Below are positions 48,278-55,037 of a stretch of 64,000 nucleotides of DNA, piece by piece (position 1 is the stretch's first letter; each line of letters opens with the position of its first letter). This DNA comes from JAJCZZ01 sp964569085 (lineage in GTDB: Bacteria; Gemmatimonadota; Gemmatimonadetes; Longimicrobiales; Gaopeijiaceae). The position numbers and the translations under genes were made by a program. The notes beneath the pieces are model-generated. The model had not been told where the DNA came from. It worked only from the letters and a program-made list of their open reading frames with translations, and did not search any database. The stretch is from contig CAZMTA010000001.1 of the NCBI GenBank assembly GCA_964569085.1, forward strand, positions 124,001-188,000, in the 5' to 3' direction.

Positions 48278-48460
48278 CTGAAGTGCCGGGGGCGGGATGA
48301 CCGCCACGGCGCGTACGCGCCGCGGCGTTGCCTCGTCGGTCGACGGGCGGGCCTTCGGGTCGGCGCCGCCGCTCCTCGGCGCAAACCCGCTTTGCGTCTC
48401 CTCGCTGCGCTCGGATCCGCGCGGGTTCTCATCCCGCCCCGACCCGCTTGGTCGTGGTAC
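48278..48460 (-). repeat. Repeat unit 3 (next to the tRNA)
   Basis: 183 bp, the most divergent unit. Hairpin stem 48307-48312/48317-48322 with loop GTAC, making a perfect 16-bp palindrome. Confidence 0.85.
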
Positions 48461-48491
48461 CTGAAGTGCCGGGGGCGGGATTCGAACCCGC
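48421..48491. repeat. Inverted T-arm copy facing the tRNA-Leu 3' end
   Basis: 48421-48440 and 48472-48491 form a 20-base inverted repeat with two central mismatches. The right arm is the T arm and part of the acceptor strand of tRNA-Leu; the left arm lies in repeat unit 3. In the transcript the tRNA T arm could pair with the downstream copy. Confidence 0.7.
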
Positions 48492-48549
48492 ACGCCCTTT
48501 CGGACAGCGGCTTTTGAGGCCGCCGCGTCTACCGTTCCGCCACCCCGGC
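48467..48549 (-). tRNA. tRNA-Leu (CAA)
   Basis: 83 nt on the minus strand. Acceptor GCCGGGG pairs with the 3' strand, discriminator A at 48467; anticodon loop CTCAAAA gives anticodon CAA (48516-48514) for UUG. The long variable arm (TGTCCGAAAGGGCGT) marks a class II tRNA, and the T loop is TTCGAAT on a GCGGG stem. CCA is not encoded: the flank after the discriminator reads CTT. Confidence 0.95.
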
Positions 48550-48649
48550 CGGGTGGACGACGAACCTAACCGGTCCGGGGCTCCGTGCCCAACGGGGCCG
48601 AAGGGGCGCTCCGGCGGGTCGGGGCGGGGGTGTCGCACGGGGTGAACCC

Positions 48650-48678
48650 TTGGGAGGCAAGGAAGGGCTCGGTATGTT
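48650..48678 (+). promoter_or_regulatory. Predicted promoter of citrate synthase
   Basis: TTGGGA (48650-48655), 17 bases, TATGTT (48673-48678), in an unusually T-rich patch; the transcript would carry a leader of about 65 bases before the ATG at 48751. Confidence 0.5.
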
Positions 48679-48750
48679 TAGGGCTCCTACAGCCTACGAA
48701 GCCCCGCGGTGCCCCCTCCCGGCGCGCCGCTCGACCCCCACGGAGTCCCA

Positions 48751-50061
48751 ATGGCAGAGAACGGAAGCGAGGGGAAGAACACGCTCAGCGTCCGCGACAA
48801 CCGGACCGGGCGCGACTACGAGATCGACATCCACGAAGGCGACGTCATCAACGCCATGGACCTGCGCCAGATCAAGGTCCAGGACGACGACTTCGGGATG
48901 ATGTCGTACGACCCCGCCTTCAAGAACACCGCCTCGACCCGCAGCACCATCACCTACATCGACGGGGACAACGGCATCCTGCAGTACCGGGGATACCCCA
49001 TCGAGCAGCTGGCGGAGCGGAGCAGCTTCCTGGAGGTCGCGTACCTCCTGCTCAAGGGTGACCTGCCCACCCAGGGCGAGCTGGACGACTTCGTCCACGA
49101 CGTGACGTTCCACACCTACGTGCACGAGAACATCATCAAGCTCATGGAGGGCTTCCGCTACGACGCCCACGCCATGGGGATGCTGGTGAGCAGCGTCGCG
49201 GCGCTCTCGACGTTCTATCCGGACGCCAAGGAGATCGAGGACCCCCAGAGCCGGTGGATCCAGATCATCCGCCTCGTCGCCAAGATGCCGACGCTGGCGG
49301 CCTACGCGTACCGGCACCACCGGGGGCTGCCCTACGTCTACCCGGAGAACGAGCTCTCCTACACGGCCAACTTCCTGAACATGCTGTACCGCATCGGCGT
49401 GAAGGAGTACACGCCGAACCCGGTGCTGGAGCGGGCCCTGGACGTGCTCTTCATCCTCCACGCCGACCACGAGCAGAACTGCTCCGCCACGACCATGCGG
49501 GTCATCGGGTCGGCCCACGCCGACCCCTACTCGGCGCTCTCCGGCGCCATGGCCGCGCTGTACGGCCCGCTGCACGGCGGCGCCAACGAGGCCGTGCTCC
49601 GGATGCTCAAGCGCATCGGCAGCGTGGACAACATCCCGGCCTTCATCGAGGGCGTGAAGAACCGGGAGGAGCGGCTCATGGGCTTCGGCCACCGGGTCTA
49701 CAAGTCGTACGACCCCCGGGCCAAGATCATCAAGCGGACCGCCGACGAGGTCTTCGAGGTCACCGGTCGGAACGAGCTCCTCGACATCGCGCTGGAGCTG
49801 GAGAAGATCGCGCTCAACGAGGACTTCTTCGTGGAGCGGAACCTCTACCCGAACGTCGACTTCTACTCGGGCATCATCTACCAGGCCATGGGCTTCCCGG
49901 TGGAGATGTTCCCGGTGCTCTTCGCCATCCCGCGGACGGTGGGGTGGCTCGCCCAGTGGCAGGAGATGCTCCTGGACGACGAGCAGAAGATCGCGCGTCC
50001 GCGCCAGGTCTACGTCGGCTCCGAAGAGCGCCAGTACGTCCCCGTGGGCGACCGCGGGTGA
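48751..50061 (+). CDS. gltA: Citrate synthase
   Basis: 436 residues from ATG 48751 (GGAG seven bases upstream); the frame runs 42 bases further up without a good site. Type II hexameric-like N-terminus, then LYGPLHGGANEAVL (His of the first loop), GFGHRVYKSYDPRAK (second His) and the acidic residue in NVDFYSGI; IPRTVGWLAQW holds the citrate-binding Arg. It condenses oxaloacetate and acetyl-CoA, draining the acetyl-CoA made by the catabolic operons nearby. Confidence 0.95.
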   Translation: MAENGSEGKNTLSVRDNRTGRDYEIDIHEGDVINAMDLRQIKVQDDDFGMMSYDPAFKNTASTRSTITYIDGDNGILQYRGYPIEQLAERSSFLEVAYLLLKGDLPTQGELDDFVHDVTFHTYVHENIIKLMEGFRYDAHAMGMLVSSVAALSTFYPDAKEIEDPQSRWIQIIRLVAKMPTLAAYAYRHHRGLPYVYPENELSYTANFLNMLYRIGVKEYTPNPVLERALDVLFILHADHEQNCSATTMRVIGSAHADPYSALSGAMAALYGPLHGGANEAVLRMLKRIGSVDNIPAFIEGVKNREERLMGFGHRVYKSYDPRAKIIKRTADEVFEVTGRNELLDIALELEKIALNEDFFVERNLYPNVDFYSGIIYQAMGFPVEMFPVLFAIPRTVGWLAQWQEMLLDDEQKIARPRQVYVGSEERQYVPVGDRG

Positions 50062-50084
50062 GGGCCGGAGGGATCGACGCGGCA

Positions 50085-50119
50085 GACGAGGGGCGCTCCT
50101 ACGGGGGCGCCCCTTCGTC
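50085..50119 (+). terminator. Terminator after citrate synthase
   Basis: A 12-bp stem with a one-base bulge (50085-50096 with 50107-50119) around a ten-base loop, 24 bases after the stop. Confidence 0.65.
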
Positions 50120-50164
50120 GTGGGAGGGGGGGCGGACGGCCCGCTCCGCGCGGTGGAGGACGGC

Positions 50165-51052
50165 GTGAGCCGGATCGCGTGCATCGACCTGGTCCACGTG
50201 GGCCTTCCTGGTGCCATCGGCTCCTACCTGATCGAGGCGGACGAGCCCTGCCTGGTGGACCCGGGGCCCACGCCGTCGCTGGACGGGCTGGTGCAGGCGA
50301 TGGCGGGCCGGGGGATCGGCCCCCTGGACCTCCGCCACGTCCTCCTGACCCACGTCCACCTGGACCACGCCGGGGCCACCGGCCACCTGGTGGAGCGGTT
50401 TCCGGAGGCCACGGTCCGGGTGCACGCCGACGGCGTTCCCCACCTGGTGGACCCGGAGCGCCTCGTGGCCAGCACCCGCCGCACCTTCGGGGACGCCCAC
50501 GACCGGCTCTGGGGCGAGGTCCGGCCCGTCCCCGCCTCGCGCATCCGGGCCTGGTCCCCGGGAGACGCCGATCCGGTGCCCGGGATCCGGCCCGTCCCCA
50601 CGCCCGGTCACATCGGGCATCACCTGGCGTACCTGGACGAGCGCGAGGGCACGCTGCTGGCCGGGGACTCCATGGGCATCGTCCTCGGGAAGGACGCGCC
50701 CACCCACCCGCCCACGCCGCCCCCGGCGGTGGATCTCCGCGCCTGGGCGGACACCCTGGACGAGATCGAGGTCATCGGCCCCGAGCGGTTCGGCGCGGCC
50801 CACTTCGGGCTCCACGGGGACGTCCCGGGGCGGGTCGAGCAGCTCCGGACGCGGCTGGGAGCCCTGGAGCGGCGGGTCGCGGCGGCGTTGGCCGCCGGCG
50901 ACGACGCCGACGCCGAGCGGTTCGAGGAGGAGGTCCGCCGGGAGCTGGCGCCGCACCTCGACCGGGAGCGCGTGGACCGGTACTTCGACACCTTCTCGGC
51001 CGCCACGGACTGGCACGGCGTCCGATTCCATCTGGAGCGACGCGACGGATGA
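50165..51052 (+). CDS. MBL-fold metallo-hydrolase
   Basis: 295 residues from GTG 50165. The metallo-beta-lactamase fold is shown by LLTHVHLDHAG (HxHxDH), PVPTPGHIGHH, LLAGDSMG and the last His in AHFGLHG. A helical C-terminus (about 220-295) is typical of the glyoxalase II/thioesterase-like branch. Substrate unknown. The stop overlaps a possible start of the next gene (ATGA at 51049). Confidence 0.85.
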   Translation: MSRIACIDLVHVGLPGAIGSYLIEADEPCLVDPGPTPSLDGLVQAMAGRGIGPLDLRHVLLTHVHLDHAGATGHLVERFPEATVRVHADGVPHLVDPERLVASTRRTFGDAHDRLWGEVRPVPASRIRAWSPGDADPVPGIRPVPTPGHIGHHLAYLDEREGTLLAGDSMGIVLGKDAPTHPPTPPPAVDLRAWADTLDEIEVIGPERFGAAHFGLHGDVPGRVEQLRTRLGALERRVAAALAAGDDADAERFEEEVRRELAPHLDRERVDRYFDTFSAATDWHGVRFHLERRDG

Positions 51053-51078
51053 CGAGCGAACCCACGAAGAGAGGCGAC

Positions 51079-53106
51079 ATGACGGACACGACGGAAGCGA
51101 CGCGGGTGCGGACGGCACGTGGGGGCGCCCGGCGAGGCGCGGTGGGGCTCGTCCCGGCCCTGGTGGCCCTGGCGCTGGCTCTTCCCGCCGCCGTCGACGC
51201 CCAGGAGCCGGAGTACGACGTCGTCCAGCGCGCCATTCCCGGAGAGGTCGTGCCGCCGCCCTTCTACCGCCAGGCGCTGGAGCGGGGGACCCGCTCCCCC
51301 GACGGGAGCCCGGGGGCCGGGTACTGGCAGAACTGGGCGCGCTACGGTGTCGAGGCGTCGCTGGACCCGGAGACGGGACGCATCCGTGGCGAGGTGGAGA
51401 TCGACTACCTCAACCGCTCGCCCTACGGGCTGCAGGTCCTGGTCCTGCACCTCCACCAGAACCTCCACGCGCCGGGTGTGGTGCGGAACGAGGCGCAGGA
51501 GGTCACCGGCGGGATGGAGCTGGCCAGCGTGAGCGTGGACGGCCGCGTTCTCGAGGCGGGGCCGTTGGCGGCGGGGCCTGCCTACCAGGTCGAGGGAACC
51601 GTCATGACCATCCGGCCGCCGGAGACCGTGGAGGCGGGCGACAGCGTCCGCATCCGGGTGGACTGGGCAAACGTCCTTCCCCAGAACGGAGCCGGGCGCG
51701 TGGGCTGGTCCGACCGCGAGGTGTACTTCGTGGGGTACTGGTTCCCGAAGATGGCGGTGTTCGACGGGCTCCGGGGCTGGGACGCCGAGCAGTACCGTGG
51801 AGGGGCCGAGTTCTACGACGAGTTCGGGGACTACCGGGTGGACCTCACGGTGCCCGGCGGATGGACGGTCATGGGCACCGGGGCGCTCCAGAACCCCGAG
51901 GAGGTCCTGTCCGCTCGGACCCGGGACCGGCTGGCGGAGGCGGCCACCTCGGACGACCTGGTGACGGTGGCCTCCACCGGGGAGCTCGCCGCCGGCGGGG
52001 TGACCGCCGACGGGGGCGAGCTGACCTGGACCTTCCACGCCGACAGCGTGCGGGACTTCGCGTGGACCGCCAGCTCGGCCCAGCGCTGGGACGCCACCTC
52101 CGCGGTGGTGCCCGACCGGGACGGCGACGGCGCCGAGGACCGGGTGCTCATCCATTCCTTCTGGCGCGAGGACGAGGCGCCCCTCTGGAGCGAGGAGTGG
52201 CGCTACGCCAAGCAGTCCATCGAATTCCACTCGCGCTACACGGGCCTCGCCTACCCCTGGCCCCACATGACCTCGGTGGAGGGGACGGACATCATCGGCG
52301 GCGGGATGGAGTTCCCCATGCTGACCGTGATGGGCCCCTACACCGGGCGGCAGCCCCAGGACCTGTTCAACGTCACCTCCCACGAGCTGGCGCACATGTG
52401 GATCCCCATGATCGTGGGGACCAACGAGAAGCGGTACGCCTGGATGGACGAGGGCTTCACGACCTACCTCGAGGACGAGAGCCGGATGGAGATCTGGCCC
52501 GGCGTGAACCACCACCGCCTGGAGGCCGGGGGCTACCTCCAGGTCGCCGGCGCCGAGGCCGAGCAGCCGCTCATGCGTCACGGCGACTGGTACGAGCCGG
52601 GCCCCGGGTACGGCATCGCGTCCTATTCCAAGCCCGCCACGCTCCTGGTGGCCCTGCGGGAGCTCGTCATGGGGCGCGAGGCCTTCGAGGAGGCGTATCG
52701 CACCTACGTGGACGAGTGGAAGTGGAAGCACCCCACCCCGTGGGACTTCTTCAACACCTTCGAGCGGGTGCACGGGGAGGACCTGGACTGGTTCTGGACC
52801 TCCTTCTGGTACGAGGCCTGGCGCATGGACCACGCGGTGACCGAGGTGGAGACCCGTCCCGACGGGACCACGGTCGTGCGGGTGGAGGACCGGGGTCGGG
52901 CCATCTTCCCGGCCACGGTCCGCATCCGCACCACCGCCGGGGGCACGCTCGAGCGGGAGATCCCGGTGGAGCACTGGCTGAGCGGGCGCACGGCGGCCGA
53001 GATCGAGGTGCCGGCCTCGGCGGGCTCGGTCACCCGGGTGGAGCTGAACCCCACGGGATACGCGCCGGATGCGGACCGCGCCAACGACTTCTGGCCCCGG
53101 GGATAG
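51079..53106 (+). CDS. M1-family zinc metallopeptidase, exported
   Basis: 675 residues from ATG 51079 (AGAGAGG upstream); ATG 51049, coupled to the previous stop, is an alternative. Signal peptide ends near PAAVDAQ. The beta-saddle N domain leads to GGGMEFPM (counterpart of GAMEN) and HELAHMW with His435, Glu436, His439 and the third ligand Glu458 in WMDEGFTTY, exactly 18 residues between. It cleaves N-terminal amino acids in the periplasm or at the surface, supplying peptides for catabolism. Confidence 0.92.
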   Translation: MTDTTEATRVRTARGGARRGAVGLVPALVALALALPAAVDAQEPEYDVVQRAIPGEVVPPPFYRQALERGTRSPDGSPGAGYWQNWARYGVEASLDPETGRIRGEVEIDYLNRSPYGLQVLVLHLHQNLHAPGVVRNEAQEVTGGMELASVSVDGRVLEAGPLAAGPAYQVEGTVMTIRPPETVEAGDSVRIRVDWANVLPQNGAGRVGWSDREVYFVGYWFPKMAVFDGLRGWDAEQYRGGAEFYDEFGDYRVDLTVPGGWTVMGTGALQNPEEVLSARTRDRLAEAATSDDLVTVASTGELAAGGVTADGGELTWTFHADSVRDFAWTASSAQRWDATSAVVPDRDGDGAEDRVLIHSFWREDEAPLWSEEWRYAKQSIEFHSRYTGLAYPWPHMTSVEGTDIIGGGMEFPMLTVMGPYTGRQPQDLFNVTSHELAHMWIPMIVGTNEKRYAWMDEGFTTYLEDESRMEIWPGVNHHRLEAGGYLQVAGAEAEQPLMRHGDWYEPGPGYGIASYSKPATLLVALRELVMGREAFEEAYRTYVDEWKWKHPTPWDFFNTFERVHGEDLDWFWTSFWYEAWRMDHAVTEVETRPDGTTVVRVEDRGRAIFPATVRIRTTAGGTLEREIPVEHWLSGRTAAEIEVPASAGSVTRVELNPTGYAPDADRANDFWPRG

Positions 53107-53120
53107 GGGCCGCGTAGTAC

Positions 53121-53192
53121 CCGCCAGCCCGTTGTCCAAGGATGTCTGGCGGAGCGGCGGTCCGGGGGGACATCCTGGGGGCAGGCGGACCG
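53121..53192 (+). promoter_or_regulatory. Interleaved inverted repeats upstream of the response regulator
   Basis: Three pairings compete: CCGCCAG/CTGGCGG (53121-53127, 53146-53152), AGGATGTC/GACATCCT (53139-53146, 53169-53176) and CGGTCCG/CGGACCG (53158-53164, 53186-53192). The last two interleave as in an H-type pseudoknot. The first alone could end the peptidase transcript. Confidence 0.35.
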
Positions 53193-53226
53193 CTCGGGTT
53201 CGCCCGTCCCCGGGCCCCCTGGAGCC

Positions 53227-53709
53227 ATGCCGGACGCCCCCGTTCGGATCCTGCTGGTGGAGGACTCGGTCGAAGAAGCGACCCTCGTGGGCTCCCTCCT
53301 GGAGCGCGCGGGCTACGTCGTGGACGTGGCCCGGACCGGTGCCCAGGCCATCGACCGGGCCGAGATCGAACGTCCGGACCTGGTCTTCATGGACATCGGG
53401 CTCGAGGGGGGGATGGACGGCGTGGAGGCGGCCGTCCTCGTCGGCAGGCGGACCGGCCTCCCCGTGGTCTTCCTCACCGGCTCCGCCGACGACGCCACCC
53501 TGGAGCGGGCCCGGGAGGCCGAGCCCTTCGGCTACCTGCTGAAGCCCGTGGACGAGCGCCAGCTCCGCCCCACCGTGGAGATGGCGCTGAACAAGGCGCG
53601 CCTCGAGGCGGAGCGGGGCCGCCTGGACCGTCAGCTCGCCGAGGCCCGGGAGACCATCGCCGAGCTCCGGGCCGAGCTGCGGATCCTCCGGGAGGGGCCC
53701 GCCGCCTGA
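53227..53709 (+). CDS. Response regulator, receiver domain plus coiled coil
   Basis: 160 residues. A CheY-like receiver with acidic pocket VEDS, phospho-acceptor Asp56 (VFMDIGL), Thr84 (FLTGSA) and Lys106 (LLKPVD). After residue 118 there is no output domain, only a charged coiled coil (ARLEAERGRLDRQLAEARET). It resembles the N-terminal modules of hybrid kinases and may act by protein contact. No kinase gene lies nearby. Confidence 0.9.
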   Translation: MPDAPVRILLVEDSVEEATLVGSLLERAGYVVDVARTGAQAIDRAEIERPDLVFMDIGLEGGMDGVEAAVLVGRRTGLPVVFLTGSADDATLERAREAEPFGYLLKPVDERQLRPTVEMALNKARLEAERGRLDRQLAEARETIAELRAELRILREGPAA

Positions 53710-53743
53710 GGGGCGGCGAGGCCACCCTGGAGCCCGGTCCCGC

Positions 53744-54250
53744 TCAGCCCTCGCCTTCCACCGCCGCCGCGAACCCCACCAGCGTGCCGCACGGCGCCCG
53801 GACGAAGACCTCGTCCATGCCGTAGAACGTCTGGCGCCGGGGGACTACGACGTCGGCGTCTTCGCCCAACGCCTCGAGGACGGGGTCCAGCGCCTCCACC
53901 TCGATGAACAGCGTGCTCATCCCCTCGGCCATCCGGTCGGCGAGGTCGGGGTGGCCCGACGCGGCGCCGGTCGGGCCCAGGTCCGCCTCGACGCTGGCCC
54001 GGCTCTGGTACATGAGCTCCACGTCTCCCTTGTTGAGCATGGCGAAGCCCACGGCGTCGCCGTGGGGGACGGTGGCCGTGAGCTCGAAGCCCAGGGCGTC
54101 GGTCCAGAAGGGGAGGCAGGGCTCCACGGCCTCCACGGTGATGAGGGGCGTGATCTTCTTCACGACGGCCTCCGGTTCGGGGGAAGGGCGCTCCGGCGCC
54201 GACGGCGCCGGGAGCAGGAGGAGGGCGAGGAGGACCGGGGCGGCGCGCAC
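53744..54250 (-). CDS. VOC (glyoxalase/bleomycin-resistance fold) family protein
   Basis: 168 residues from GTG 54250, four bases after the SDR stop. The VOC fold shows ITPLITVEAVEPCLPFWTDA, GFAMLNKGDVELMYQ and YGMDEVFVRAPCGTLVGFA. The N-terminal 25 residues are hydrophobic and could be a signal peptide, but an internal GTG at 54163 has a much better ribosome site (GGAGG) and gives the usual 139-residue length. No substrate can be inferred. Confidence 0.75.
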   Translation of the reverse strand: MRAAPVLLALLLLPAPSAPERPSPEPEAVVKKITPLITVEAVEPCLPFWTDALGFELTATVPHGDAVGFAMLNKGDVELMYQSRASVEADLGPTGAASGHPDLADRMAEGMSTLFIEVEALDPVLEALGEDADVVVPRRQTFYGMDEVFVRAPCGTLVGFAAAVEGEG

Positions 54251-54254
54251 GGCT

Positions 54255-54950
54255 CTACAGCCCCGCCACCACGACGTTGCCCGTGAGCTTCCGGGCGTCG
54301 TCGCCGGTGAGGAAGCGCATGAGGGCGCCCACCTCCGCCGGGGTGACCCAGCGGGAGCGGTCGGCGTCGGGCATGGCCTCCCGGGTGGCCGGGGTGTCGA
54401 TGGTGGTGGGGGCCACGGCGTTCACGGTGACACGGTCGTCCTTCAGCTCCTGGGCCAGCGCCCGGGTGAGGGACACCACGGCGCCCTTGGAGGCCACGTA
54501 GGCGGCCATCCCGCCGCCCTCTCCCCGGGCCGCCGGCGCCGAGGCCACGTTGACCACCGCGCCCCGGCCGGAGGCGCGCAGGAGGGGGACCGTGGCCCGG
54601 GTCACCAGGAAGGCGCTCCGGGCGTTGAGCTCCATCATCCGGTCCCACTCCCAGGGCTCGGTCTCGTCCACGGGACCCGAGGTGAAGCCGCCCACGAGGT
54701 TCAGGAGGGCGTCCAGGCCGTCTTCGTCGGCCAGGCGGTCCGCCAGCCCGGCGATCCACTCCGGGTCCGTGACGTCGCCCTCCAGGAGCTCCAGGGGGGC
54801 GTCGCCGGGGAGGAGGGCCCTCAGGCGGTCGGCCTCGTCCCGATCGTACCAGGGGACCACGACCCGGTCCCCGCGCTCGAGGAGGGCCTGGACGACGCCG
54901 GTACCGAGGCCGCCGGTGCCGCCGGTGACGAGGGTGGTGCGCTGGCTCAC
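54255..54950 (-). CDS. Short-chain dehydrogenase/reductase
   Basis: 231 residues from GTG 54950. Cofactor motif TGGTGGLGTG, the NLVGG loop, NVASAPAA and catalytic AYVASKGAVV (Tyr-x3-Lys) with VNAVAPTTIDTP. A classical SDR; an acidic residue after beta-2 (YDRDEADR) leaves NAD versus NADP open. It forms a two-gene unit with the VOC protein. Confidence 0.88.
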   Translation of the reverse strand: MSQRTTLVTGGTGGLGTGVVQALLERGDRVVVPWYDRDEADRLRALLPGDAPLELLEGDVTDPEWIAGLADRLADEDGLDALLNLVGGFTSGPVDETEPWEWDRMMELNARSAFLVTRATVPLLRASGRGAVVNVASAPAARGEGGGMAAYVASKGAVVSLTRALAQELKDDRVTVNAVAPTTIDTPATREAMPDADRSRWVTPAEVGALMRFLTGDDARKLTGNVVVAGL

Positions 54951-55037
54951 GGGGTTCTCCTGGTCGGGGGAGGGGAGGGGGTCGAAGGGACGGTACCCGC
55001 GGACGGGTCTGGGGTGGCACGCCGGTCCCGGGGGCGC

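Larger units (their letters stand above)
47913..48466 (-). repeat. Tandem array of three 183-bp units downstream of tRNA-Leu
   Basis: Three head-to-tail units (starts 47913, 48096, 48278; lengths 183, 182, 183) differ at only a few per cent of positions. Each starts, on the plus strand, with CTGAAGTGCCGGGGGCGGGA or a near copy, the complement of the tRNA-Leu 3' end plus its flank; the fourth occurrence, at 48461, is the tRNA itself. Reading in the tRNA direction, every unit follows a copy of the last 14-15 tRNA bases. Each contains a T-arm-like hairpin in inverted orientation, a GC hairpin with conserved stem and variable loop, and a KpnI-type GGTACC. No protein is recognisable, though one frame is arginine-rich. 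Confidence 0.9.

Noticed and set aside
47913..48460. Additional tRNA genes in the repeat units
   Set aside because: Each unit has only a T-arm-like hairpin and a 14-15-base tRNA 3' end; no anticodon or D arm and no acceptor 5' strand.
47913..48466. CRISPR array
   Set aside because: Units are 183 bp, nearly identical over their whole length with no unique spacers, and no cas gene is near.
47913..48549. Integrative element attachment site at the tRNA
   Set aside because: tRNA 3'-end copies are spaced 183 bp apart with no integrase or cargo, so this is a tandem duplication, not an att-bounded island.
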